NCBI GenBank assembly: GCA_963082975.1
Contig: OY720348.1
Location: forward strand, 71,139,719 to 71,203,718
Source of the DNA: Labia minor
Taxonomy: Eukaryota; Arthropoda; Insecta; Dermaptera; Spongiphoridae
Length of the DNA stretch: 64,000 nt
Reading direction: 5' to 3'
The position numbers and the translations under genes are program-made. Shown in pieces: positions 24,843-34,770 of the stretch. The notes below the pieces were generated by a model that made no database searches, was not told where the DNA came from, and saw only the letters and a list, made by a program, of their open reading frames with translations. The stretch's first letter is position 1; every line of letters begins with the position of its first letter.

Positions 24843-26043
24843 GGCTCCGATTTCAATCTATTTGCTTTTTTTAATTTATAGGTTAAAATTTAGGCCAATA
24901 TATTATGTATAGGTTTCATGAAATTCCGAATAAAATAAGAGGCATTTGTTAGTGGCTATAATGCCTATTTTGGCCTATTCTGGGTTTTAGTGCCTATTTC
25001 ATCTATAAATGCCTTTTTTAGTGCCTATTTTAAGTTAAAATAGCCAATTTTCATTTTAATCGAGCTATACATTAAAATTTAAAATATTTTTGGGTAGACC
25101 CCCTAAATTGATTTTTTGTAAAAAATTTTTACCTTTTTGTTAAGACCCATATTGAATTGTAAGATAGTATAATATAAGTAAATAGACTTGAGATCCACTA
25201 TGGTAGGCCCTGATTTTCATTTCATGGATCCCCAAATTTTTTATTCGCTGACGTAGAGCCCTGGGGTCGATATAGAGCACATCGGGAACCTCTGGGTTAG
25301 ATGAACAAATTAAATCCCATTTTGGGGAGTTCACATTAACTCTTCGCATTGCAACCAGTAAGTGAAATTTGTAAGAGAAAAGCAATGCCGAAACCAAATT
25401 CAACCAAAGAAGTCTTATTTCGTTATTGGATAAAAGGTGATTTTAAACGAATTTAGCATATATAAAGTGAAATTTTAATAATATCCCTGTAACCATTACA
25501 GAATTAAAAGCAAGAAATCTCTCTTTGATTGAGTCTGTAAAAATATTACAGATATTTTAAGAAAATATCCTAAACCTGGTCCTATTGCCTTCGATCTCAC
25601 TAAAAAAATTGAGAAAATATTGACACAATAATAGAAAATAATAGACAATAATGGACAATAATAGAAAGAATAGCCAGGAATTTAGGAGGGTATAGTTGTA
25701 CAAAAGTAGAAAATTTAACACCATCTTAAAATTTTGTCCATTAACCTCCTTTGAAGTTGAACGCACATTTTCAATATATAAAACAATTCTTTCAGATAAT
25801 AGAGAAATAGAGCATCTTTTACCAGTGAGAATCTTGAAAAATACATAATAATAAATTGTAATGCCAAATAAATATTTAAACAATTAAACCTATTTTAAAA
25901 TTCACTCAATATTTTACTATTTTCAACTTTCACTTTGTTTTTAAAAAGCCTATTTAAGAGCCTATTTTAATAATTTTTAGTGCTTAATCGCCTACCTATT
26001 CTCAAGATTTTTAGTGCCTATAATGCCTATTAATGAGAACCCC
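24842..26043 (+). pseudogene. hAT transposon with decayed transposase
   Basis: The ends are imperfect inverted repeats (GGGCTCCGATT and, on the other strand, GGGGTTCTCATT), with multiple GCCTATTTTAGTGCC-type subterminal repeats on both sides. The interior still reads, in broken plus-strand frames, TITELKARNLSLIESVKIL, then DILRKYPKPGPIAFDLTKK, then FCPLTSFEVERTFSIYKTIL, and finally LEKYIIINCNAK with a stop at about 25875. The PLTS.EVERTFS.YK block is the hAT C-terminal dimerisation region. Several frameshifts and stops make this a pseudogene. The upstream catalytic region is missing or unrecognisable, as expected of an internally deleted copy of about 1.2 kb. Confidence 0.75.
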
Positions 26044-26064
26044 AAGTTCCATTCTTTTAATTAG

Positions 26065-26150
26065 ATTGATACAATAATGTAACATTTAATAATTGATATA
26101 AATAATTAAAGAATTGTATATCAATATTTTTAAAGGGTCGAGCGATAGGT
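26065..26150 (+). repeat. Short dispersed repeat shared with 57.9 kb
   Basis: TTAATAATTGATATAAATAA..AAAGAATTGT..ATCAATATTTTTAAAGGGT recurs in the same orientation at 57918-57985. It lies just upstream of the zinc-finger gene. Confidence 0.55.
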
Positions 26151-26298
26151 ACTGTTTAAATAATGCACCAAAATTTTTATTTGGAAACTGAATCGTTGCT
26201 ATCTTAAAGACGATGGTTGTTATTTTAAATCAAAAACGTTTATTTTACTTATTTCCAAGTATATATTTTATAAGTGATAATTCATTAATCAAATAAAA

Positions 26299-28727
26299 AT
26301 GGATCTTGATTTACAAGAAGACAGAAAATATCCAATATATATAGGTAATTTTTATTTCTATGTTTTTTCCATGTTAATTATCACTAAAATGATAATTATA
26401 TAAAAAGTTACTCCAACATGGATTTGGATAAAACTTTACCTGTGGGGTCCTTTATTTATTCTAATAAACTTTTCTTATGAAATTTTTGCGGGACGCTCCT
26501 AGTTTACGAGATAAAAACTATTAAATTTTGAATATAAATCTGTGGCGTCGGTTAAATTTAAAATATTTTCTAAAAAAATTAAATTCAATATAAATTAAAT
26601 TAAATATTATATTAAATAAAAAATATTATTTTAAACAAAATTAAATATTATTTTTAAAAGGATTAAATATTATTTGAATAAAAATAAAATATTTTTATAG
26701 CTAAAATTAAATATTTTTTATAATGAAAATTATATATTTTATCTAAAAATATTATTATTATTATTAATCCCTATAAGCAAATTGTGCCTTTAAGGACAGT
26801 GGCGTCGGGCCGGGGGGGGGGGACATGTGCCCATCCAAAAATTGTGCAAAAAATAAATTTAAAAGTGATTAGTTTTGTAACAGAGAACCCAAAAGTAAAA
26901 ACCATCTTTAAATTAAGTATAAGTATAGTCTAAACGTTATGAATAAATAATTTATTTTGTCAAAATTTTTCGGGGGGAGACCCCCGGACCCCCCTATCCC
27001 CCATAATACATCATTCTACGCCACTGTTCAAGATTGCTGAGTTGTTTTTAATTATTCAACCTACACACATTTAGATATATATTCTATTATTATTATTATT
27101 ATTAACAAGTAACATATTTTATAAAATATGAATGTGTTTTATTAATAAATAACCTTCTGCTTATAACCGTGAAAGAGTCATTGGATTTAACAAAAGACAA
27201 ATCCAAAAATCCATTTATATTCTATTTAGATTTAGCTAGCATGTTTTATCAATTGACCACCTGAGCGCGCCACTTATTATCGGTTTTTCTAAGATCGGTT
27301 TGGATTTATGAAAGTTAAAAAATTAATTAATTATATAATTTCTCTGTATCCAAAGCGAAAATTAGTGAATTAGTGAATAAAACATTACTTGAAGGCACAT
27401 TTCCCCGTAAATAACCAACTAATCTGACAGATTTCAAAAATCTTCATTAATCTCGTAAACTAGGAAGCGTCCTGCAAAAATTTCATAAGAAAACTTTATT
27501 GGAAACAAAAAAGAACGCACTGGTAAAGTTTTATCCAAATCCATGTTGGGGTAACTTTTTTGTATAATTACCAGACATATATAATGATTTAAAATAACGA
27601 AAACAACTCTTTTTTTAGGTCCTCTATATCCTTGTATATATTGTTATACAAGTTTTATAAGTGAGGAATTTTTATCGAAACATCTGAAAAAATGTATACA
27701 TAAAAAAATATTTTCCATTTTCAAAAATAAGTTAAATCTGAAAAAGGGTACAAAGAACGACGAAAATTTTAAAAAAGAAAATGATTCAAACCATACAGAA
27801 AACAGTCGTTTTGAATGTAATTATTGTAAAAAGAAATTTAATATGAAATCTTATTTGGATAGTCATTTATTAATTCATACTGGAAAAAAAGAATTTGAAT
27901 GTAATTATTGTAAAAAGAAATTTTATTTTAATTCAACTTTAAAAAGACATTTATTAATTCATACTGGAGAAAAACAATTTGAATGTAATTATTGTAAAAA
28001 GAAATTTAATCATAAATCAAATTTAAATAAGCATTTATTAATTCATACAGGAGAAAAACCTTTTGAATGTAATTATTGTAAAAAGAAATTTAATCATAAA
28101 TCAAATATAGATAGACATTTAAAAATTCATACAGGAGAAAAACCTTTTGAATGTAATTATTGTAAAAAGAAATTTAATGAAAAATCAAAATTGAATAGAC
28201 ATTTATTAATTCATACAGGAGAAAAACCTTTTGAATGTAATAATTGTAAAAAGAAATTTAATCATAAATCAAATTTAGATAGACATTTATTAATTCATAC
28301 AGGAGAAAAACCTTATGAATGTAATTATTGTAAAAAGAAATTTATTCAAAAATCTGATTTAGCTAATCATATATTAATTCATAATGGAGAAAAACCTTTT
28401 GAATGTAATTATTGTAAAAAGAAATTTATTCAAAAATCTGATTTAGCTAATCATATATTAATTCATACTGGAGAAAAACCTTTTGAATGTAATTATTGTA
28501 AAAAGAAATTGAAATTGAAATCACATTTAAAATCACATTTATTAATTCATACAGGAGAAAAACCTTTTGAATGTAATAATTGTAAAAAGAAATTTAATCA
28601 TAAATCAAATTTAAATAAGCATTTATTAATTCATACTGGAGAAAAACCTTTTGAATGTAATAATTGTAAAAAGAAATTTAAACAGAAATCTCATTTGGAT
28701 AGACATTTATTAACACATAATGTTTGA
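26299..28727 (+). CDS. C2H2 zinc-finger protein, two exons (26299-26344, 27619-28727)
   Basis: Joining 26299-26344 to 27619-28727 gives an uninterrupted 384-residue protein. The start is the first ATG after an in-frame TAA at 26278. The donor is G|GTAATT and the acceptor is TTTTTTTAG|GT after a pyrimidine tract; the frame is preserved across a phase-1 intron. Residues 1-79 hold a divergent finger-like CIYC..H..H segment and a basic linker. Residues 80-384 are eleven C2H2 fingers at an exact 28-residue period, C-X2-C-X12-H-X3-H, with HTGEKP linkers; the last ends at THNV. Helix residues (-1,2,3,6) run MSYS, FSTR, HSNK, HSNR, ESKR, HSNR, QSDN, QSDN, LSHS, HSNK, QSHR. Likely a nuclear DNA-binding regulator; target unknown. 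No KRAB, BTB or ZAD domain is seen. A run starting at the internal Met of 27843 would lose finger 1. Confidence 0.88.
26391..27572. mobile_element. Long inverted-repeat element filling the zinc-finger gene intron
   Basis: Arms 26391-26513 and 27450-27572 are inverted repeats of about 120 bp. Both contain AACATGGATTTGGATAAAAC, CTTATGAAATTTTTGC and CTAGTTTACGAGAT in opposite orientations. The element takes up 1182 of the 1274 intron bases, leaving about 90 bp of intron without it. The interior is AT-rich and non-coding and contains a separate hAT-like insertion. The superfamily is unresolved; the outer ends read near TAATTATA. Confidence 0.85.
26797..27026. mobile_element. hAT-type MITE nested in the intron element
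   Basis: Ends CAGTGGCGTCGGG and, on the opposite strand, CAGTGGCGTAGAA are hAT-style termini. G-runs lie inside both ends (CCGGGGGGGGGG, CGGGGGGAGACCCCCGGA). Flanking 8-mers TTTAAGGA and TTCAAGAT match only partly, suggesting an old insertion. Confidence 0.65.
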
Positions 28728-28806
28728 AAAACAGGCTTAATAATGAAAACAACATATTCTTTGAATATAGCTCATATACTTTATAGCACAAATTTTAGTT
28801 TAAAAC

Positions 28807-28812
28807 AATAAA
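28807..28812 (+). promoter_or_regulatory. Candidate polyadenylation signal of the zinc-finger gene
   Basis: AATAAA 80 bases downstream of the stop codon, the first canonical hexamer after the coding region. In DNA this AT-rich, chance occurrence is likely enough to keep confidence moderate. Confidence 0.5.
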
Positions 28813-28829
28813 AATATGATTAATTTATC

Positions 28830-29690
28830 TTAATATTGGTATTAATTATTTTATTTGGCCATTAATAAACACATTATTACTAATTATCCATTACATTTAA
28901 GAATCCTGTCATTTTATTTTTTATATGTTAGTTTATTTATTATTTTTTATAAAAGTCTCGAATATTTCACAATTCTCATTAAAATTTCGATATTTTTCAT
29001 CCGATTTCAAGTAAATTTTACTTCTAATCATTAAACATTTTTTATTTTGTTTTACTATTTCAACTCTTCATAATATATATATATTAAATATATAAATTAA
29101 TTTAATTATATGAATAATCTGATGAATTTCCTTTCTTCTGATTCTCTGTTGTATCAACACACACACACACACACACATCCTATATATATTATATTTTCTT
29201 CTAAGCATACCACTCCAATTAATATATTTTTACTTTCACATCCATTCATTTTATATAATAATAAAAATGACAATCCCCTCTCTCATTTTAATTATTATAC
29301 TAAAACTAATATCTCATCTTTATTTTTTCTTTTTTTGATCTTTTTTTCTATTCGATGTTCGATCTATCTGTCTATTTTATTTTTTCTAATCTTATTCTGA
29401 TTTTTCTAGCAAGCTTTATTTAGAATTCCATAGCGAATGAATTATTCACTGATTAGTGAAAATTAGAAATGAAGAAGAATTCTTATTAAATGGACTCTGG
29501 CCTCACCCCTACTTTTTTCAATATCTATTTTATTTAAAACTATTCGTCCCATTAATCGATAGAAAAACCTATTAATTGGAATGCGATTAGTTTCAACGTT
29601 CATCGAAAATTTTCATTTGCAACGGTTTCATTTCAAGAATCAAAAATATTAATTGAAAGGTGCAAACGAGTCCATCATTTTTTTAATCAT
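28830..29690. other. AT-rich intergenic DNA with a CA run
   Basis: Contains (CA)n at 29157-29177 and long T-rich tracts. The 96-aa frame at 29110-29400 is low-complexity (HTHTHT, poly-F/L) and is not credible as a protein. Confidence 0.5.
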
Positions 29691-29770
29691 TGGGCATTTC
29701 AAGACATTTCAGTTCTTTTTCAGCAGAATTGATACATAAAAATGAATTTGTCTTACTGGAAAAATATATT
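29690..29770 (-). repeat. Copy of the short repeat at 1480-1550
   Basis: On the minus strand it repeats CCAGTAAGACAAATTCATTT and CAATTCTGCTGAAAA. Confidence 0.6.
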
Positions 29771-29929
29771 TTTATAAAAATCAAATGGAACGATAAATAT
29801 GAATTTTTATATGTATATTATTATTATTATTATTGAATAAAATCTCACATCCTGTCTTCTAAGTAAAAAGAACGTTTTCTAAAATCATCTTAACAATTTA
29901 TATTATAGAATTATAGAATATTTTTTCTT

Positions 29930-30200
29930 TCAATTCCATTCGAATTATTGAAATATTTATATTAAATGATAAATAAATAAAAAGTTTGTATTTTAATAAT
30001 TATTTTCTTTCAATTAAAGTTATAATTGTTCTTATTATTAATTAACTAATTAATTTTAGTTTCCATGGAGACTATAATAGTGGAATGTTGTTGTCCATGG
30101 TGATAGTGATTGGCGTTGTTGTGAAACAGTGAAAGGCCTCACTCACTTCCGCTTAATTAGAAAAAAATAAAATATTAATAAATATTAAAAGATTCTAATC
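29930..30200 (+). repeat. Dispersed duplication related to 32570-32780
   Basis: Shared landmarks are TTCTTTCAATT..AAGTTATAATTGTT, ATGGAGACTA, and GTGAAAGGCCTCACTC here against GTGAAGGCCTCATTCC there. Diverged, non-coding. Confidence 0.5.
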
Positions 30201-30989
30201 CGATAATTGTCCTCTTTTGTTTTTGGAATAATTGAAAAATAATAATTTCAAAAGAAATAAATTTATTTTTTGAATAATAAAAATATTAAATGACAATCGG
30301 TTATACTTGGATATCCATCATTATTTAGTTTTATTCTTTATTTTTTAAGTGAAATTTCTTGCTATCTTGATATATTATTTCTATTTTTTTATTTTTTATC
30401 TATTGGATGTTTTTTATAAAAAATCTAATAATTGGATAAATAATTTCGATGTTTTATTATGAAATTTGAAAATGCTAATACTTTTTAATGCTCTACCAAC
30501 TAAAAGTAAGTTTCCATAACGAATATTTTTCAATTTTCTATTACAATATTATAATTCACATTAATTCTTCTCCATTCAGTTTTCATATTTATTTATTATT
30601 TCAGTGAGATATCCAAATATTTTATTATCAAAATAATTATTTTTTGAGTTATTATTTTTATATTTTCTAATAATTTATATATTTATTATATTTACCAAAA
30701 ATGGGTCTAATCTTAATTTTTGATATTTCAGAAAGTTAACTCCATACATCCATGAGAAAGATGAAGAATGAAAAAAAAGGGGAAGAAAGGATCTTTCAAC
30801 AAATATTGATGAATTTTTATTTATTTATTTGTTTATATTTATCATATGTAATTTTTTCTGTAATTTGTGAATTACTACTAATAATAAAGCAAACCATTGT
30901 AACCAATTATGAGTTAAAATTCCTAACCTTTCTTTTTCTATTTTTATTCCTCACCCATATAAACTCAATAAATATATATATATATATTA
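30201..30989. other. AT-rich stretch, no gene recognised
   Basis: The 80-aa frame at 30752-30994 is a chance AT-rich frame ending in an isoleucine/tyrosine run from (TA)n. No splice-flanked coding segment or repeat family was recognised. Confidence 0.4.
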
Positions 30990-31323
30990 TATAGATAGAT
31001 AGATAGGTAGATAGATAAATTAGTATAAATTAAAATGAATAAAATTTTCTAGTGAAATAATTAAATAGACCAATTAAATAGGAAAATAATAATAATTGAA
31101 GTATATATATACTGAAACATAAAAAAAAATAATAATAATAAATATAGGCAAAACAAATATAGGAGAGACTATAATACAAATAAATATATATATATTATGT
31201 AGTCGAAAAACAATATGAAAAAAAGTAGTTAATACAAATAATTAAAAAATTAATACAAATGAAAGATGAGATTTTCATTTTTATTATTTCATCGATATTT
31301 AATTTGTGAACAGATAAGAAATA
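30990..31323 (+). repeat. Repeat F-like flank before element E, copy 4
   Basis: Begins with (GATA)n at 30994-31015. The segment with ATATAGGAGAGACTATA and GAAAGATGAGATTTTCATTT is the reverse complement of the 1000-1150 region, which extends the E-F association. Confidence 0.5.
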
Positions 31324-31940
31324 AGCTGGAGTGTCTCCACTCGACTATCTCGTAATTTGAATAGGATTAAATATAATATATTATATTTAAATTAAATTTA
31401 ATTAATTATAAATTATAAATTAAAATTAATAAATAAATTTATTAAACCAGGGCATAGTTGTCTCTTTGTTAATGGCACCACGTCACGTGCTGGCGGGTGA
31501 GATTTGCAGTGTTAAAAAATTAATTCTGGCACTTTCAGTGATTCAATCAAGCTGAAATTCTATTTATAGCAGTTTTATAATATTTTTAATCATGTGAAAA
31601 TTATCAAACATATATCTTTATTTTTACGGTCACTTTTGAGGGAAAAAAATCAAAACGTTGTAAGTAATGACCCTCTGCCGGTTGAGCTACATTTCTCAAA
31701 ATTTGACAGAAAACTACGAATTTTGAATAATGTCCATGTACAAAATTACATGATTCTAGCTCAAATCGTTTTTGAGTAATCTTGTTTACATACACACACA
31801 CACACACATACACACACACAGACAGACATTTTTCTCAACCTTAGTGAAAATGATTCAGAAACCTTCAAAACGTATAAAAAAATCAAAATCTCAACATCGA
31901 AAATTTTCGTGATCGCAATACTATCTCTTACGAGATAGTA
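31324..31940 (+). mobile_element. Element E, copy 4 (best full-length, 617 bp)
   Basis: The reference copy. Order of landmarks: a 5' hairpin GAGTG-TCTC-CACTC; CGACTATCTCGTAATTTG; a 100-bp AT block; CACGTGCTGGCGGGTGAG; CAATCAAGCTGAAATTC; GACCCTCTGCCGGTTGAG; a CA microsatellite (31791-31820) followed by GACAGACA; CCTTAGTGAAAATGATTC; GAAAATTTTCGTGATCGC; and a 3' hairpin ACTATCTC-TTAC-GAGATAGT at 31920-31939. ACTATCTCG occurs near both ends. Short frames rich in CVCVC come only from the microsatellite. It is a non-autonomous element with no transposase. Subterminal repeats, a central microsatellite and a 3' hairpin recall Helitron/Helentron derivatives, but this is inference. Confidence 0.85.
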
Positions 31941-31959
31941 AAAAAGGATTTTAAGTGAA

Positions 31960-32279
31960 GAAAGGTTCAAATGAGACTGTGTTTTTTAGATTACGAAGAT
32001 TTCATTTTATTTAAAAATTCATAAAAATCAACCCTTCTATTTAAGTTGGAATTTATATTTCTACTAAATATTAATTTATAGAAGATGGAAGAATTTCATT
32101 TTTTTATACGTCCTCACCATTAATTGGCTACTTGTTTTTCAAAAACGAATGTTTTAATACTACTACTATTATGCCAATTACCAATCATCAGTGGAAATAA
32201 TCTCTATTGAATTCTAAATAAATAGGATAGAAAAATAAACCTAACACATAAGAATAGAAAGAAATAAAAAAAGAATGTC

Positions 32280-32339
<60 letters not shown>

Positions 32340-32345
32340 CTAAAT
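31960..32345 (+). repeat. Dispersed repeat F, copy after element E
   Basis: Matches the reverse complement of about 583-945: CATAAAAATCAACCCTTCTA, CTACTAAATATTAAT, CCTCACCATTAATTGGCT and AATAAATAGGATAGAAAAAT. A (TA)n run of about 50 bp (32285-32336) interrupts it. Confidence 0.7.
32285..32336. repeat. (TA)n microsatellite
   Basis: About 26 uninterrupted TA units; it would be length-variable. Confidence 0.95.
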
Positions 32346-32559
32346 AGAATAATAAAAATGAGAGATGAGATTTTCATTTTTATTATTTATTATTAATTTT
32401 TTTAAAAAATGATGATTGTATTATTGATAAGATGATGAGAGATTTTAATTCTTCATTTGTATCCAATCCTATAGATTCACACTTGAAATAAGAGAGAAAG
32501 ACAGAAGATTTAAAAATATCGTTGTGTAGTATATTAACTTCTATAAAATAAGCATAATG

Positions 32560-32880
32560 GAGAAATAAAAATTAAGAGTAGAATTCTTTCTTTCAATTCA
32601 AGTTATAATTGTTATTTTTAATTTGTTCTCGAAATCTTGGATTCAATGGAGACTAGAATTGGAATAGATTATAGAGAGGAGATGTGTGTTTCCTAGTTGA
32701 CAATTCTTGGTCAAGTGACTCTGTGAAGGCCTCATTCCAGCTTACATTGACAAAAAAAAAACTATAAATATGAAAAATCTCATCCGTTGATTACTTCTTT
32801 TGTTAAAGAAAAAAATAAAATATAATTCTAATTAATTCTTAGATTTAAATATTACTATATAATAATAATTTATTTACTTT
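32560..32880 (+). repeat. Dispersed duplication related to 29930-30200
   Basis: Shares AAGTTATAATTGTT, CAATGGAGACTAGAATT and GTGAAGGCCTCATTCC landmarks with the earlier copy. Confidence 0.5.
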
Positions 32881-33114
32881 TTTATTAAGTGCAAGTTTGA
32901 TTATTTTTTAAATTTTCGTTGTAAGCAATTGAAAAATTAATGATAATAATAATATTAATACTATTAATATTTCAAAATAATTGTACCCTGAATGCAAGCG
33001 TAACTTCCAAGGGACTAAAGAAAAAATTAATATTTCTTTCAATGAGAAAAATTATTATATAAAAAGATCAATTGTTTAAAAAAAAAAAAATTAAAAAAGT
33101 TTAATATGAATGTT

Positions 33115-33632
33115 CTATTTTTTCAATTAAATGATGGGTTGAAATATACCCTGATGGAATTGGAATTTTAAAAAATAATAATTTTATATAAAAGTATCAT
33201 TATTTATAAATAAAATAAAAAATTTTTTTTTTTTAATTATTATTGTAAATAATTTTTTTTTTTAATTTGAATGTAAAGAATTAAGGGTTGAAATTTACCC
33301 TGAAAGAATTGGAATTTTAAAAAAATGAAAAACCTATTGTTCAATAGAAGGACCTAGATAAGATTGAACTCTAGAGAATGAAATTAATTCAATTATTTCT
33401 AAGAGAAATTTGAATAAATTGAAAAAAGGGTGTTTTTCTAAGAAAAAACGTATTTCGGGGTGAGTTTGAGCAAAATGGATTAAATTTTTATTCCCCCTAT
33501 TGAGCACCACCCCCTGTAAGAAATATCAATTAAAACAATATCCAATCATAAAAATAGGGGTTGATTGCTATAAAATAGAAAAAGTCATATTTGATTTTGC
33601 CCCTTGGAGTTAGGCAATTGGCTTTACGGCAA
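33115..33632 (-). repeat. Dispersed repeat R, copy 3 (inverted)
   Basis: The reverse complement of 1684-2105: GGGTTGAAATTTACCCTGAA, CGGGGTGAGTTTGAGCAAAA, TTATTCCCCCTAT and GCCCCTTGGAGTTAGGCAAT. The next segment (33638-33790) repeats part of R in the forward direction, so the two form an imperfect palindrome. Confidence 0.7.
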
Positions 33633-33637
33633 TTGGC

Positions 33638-33800
33638 TTTTCTCTTAGAAATAATTGAATTAATTTCATACTCTAGAATTCAATCTTATCTAGGTCCTTC
33701 TATTAAACAATATTTTTATCATTTTTTTGAAATTTCAATTCCATCAGGCTAAATTTCAACCTTTAATTCTTTACATTCAAATTAAAAAAAATATTATTTC
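33638..33800 (+). repeat. Partial repeat R, copy 4 (forward arm)
   Basis: CTCTTAGAAATAATTGAATT, CAATCTTATCTAGGTCCTTC and AATTTCAACCTTTAATTC mirror 33280-33420 in opposite orientation. Confidence 0.6.
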
Positions 33801-33952
33801 CGATGATAATTTTTGAAATTATTTTTTTTTAATTATTTATAAATAATGATAGTTTCATATAAAATTATTATTTTTTAAAAAAATCCTATATTATTGATAT
33901 TTTTGATGAAAAATTATTTTTTTTTTGTTACATATTTTTATAGTTTTTTACC

Positions 33953-34262
33953 TTTTGTCGAGTCCGACAGCTGAGCCAAGTATATACCCCCAATCGGAGG
34001 GTCATCGTCCGCCAGCTTTTCATAATTTTGACGGTAAAAATATAAAAAATGAAATTTTAAAAAATTAATAATAAATTCATTCATTTTGCATCATAAAAAT
34101 ATTAAAAAAATATATTATTGATATTTTTGATGAAAAATTATTTTTTTTTTTTACATATTTTTAAACATTTTTTACATTTTTTGAGTCCGACCGCTGACCC
34201 AAGTTTATACCACCAATCGATGGGTCATCGTCCGCCAACCTTTCATAATTTTGACGGTAAAT
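33953..34262 (+). repeat. Two tandem copies of the GTCCGAC..CATCGTCCGCC motif
   Basis: Copies at 33953-34040 and 34175-34262, about 220 bp apart, each with GAGTCCGAC, CTGA(G/C)CCAAGT, GGGTCATCGTCCGCCA and CATAATTTTGACGGTAAA. They match 2466-2560. Confidence 0.65.
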
Positions 34263-34454
34263 ATAAAAAATGAAATTTTTAAAAATAAATAATAAATTCG
34301 TTCATTTTACATCATAAAAATATTAAAAACATATATTATTGATATTTTTGATGGAAATTGATTCCTTTTTAGAATCAGAAAATTAATAAAATGATATATT
34401 AAAGATAATTTTATCCCTCGTAATTAAAAAAGTACCACTTCTCCTATCATATTT

Positions 34455-34770
34455 ATAGAAAATATTTCTATTGAACAATAGGTTTTTCATTTTTTTAAAA
34501 TTCCAATTCTTTCGGGGTAAATTTCAACCCTTAATTCTTTACATTCAAATTAAAAATAAAAATTATTTACAATAATATTTAAAAAAAAAATTTTATTTTA
34601 TTTATAAATAATGATACTTTTATATAAAATTATTATTTTTTAAAATTCCAATTCCTTTAGGGTAAATATCAACCTTTAATTCTTAACTTTCAATAAAAAA
34701 ATTATTTATAAATAATGATACTTTTATGTATAAAATTATTATTATATAAAATTATATATTTCAAATATTG
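34455..34770 (+). repeat. Further R-tail fragments
   Basis: AATTTCAACCCTTAATTC and TAATGATACTTTTATATAAA are repeated several times between 34500 and 34740, matching the end of repeat R. Confidence 0.5.

Noticed and set aside
31604-31970. Frames containing CVCVCVCV tracts, also at 37617 and 23611
   Set aside because: They are translations of the CA/GT microsatellite and conserved blocks of element E and recur wherever E does, in both full and broken form.
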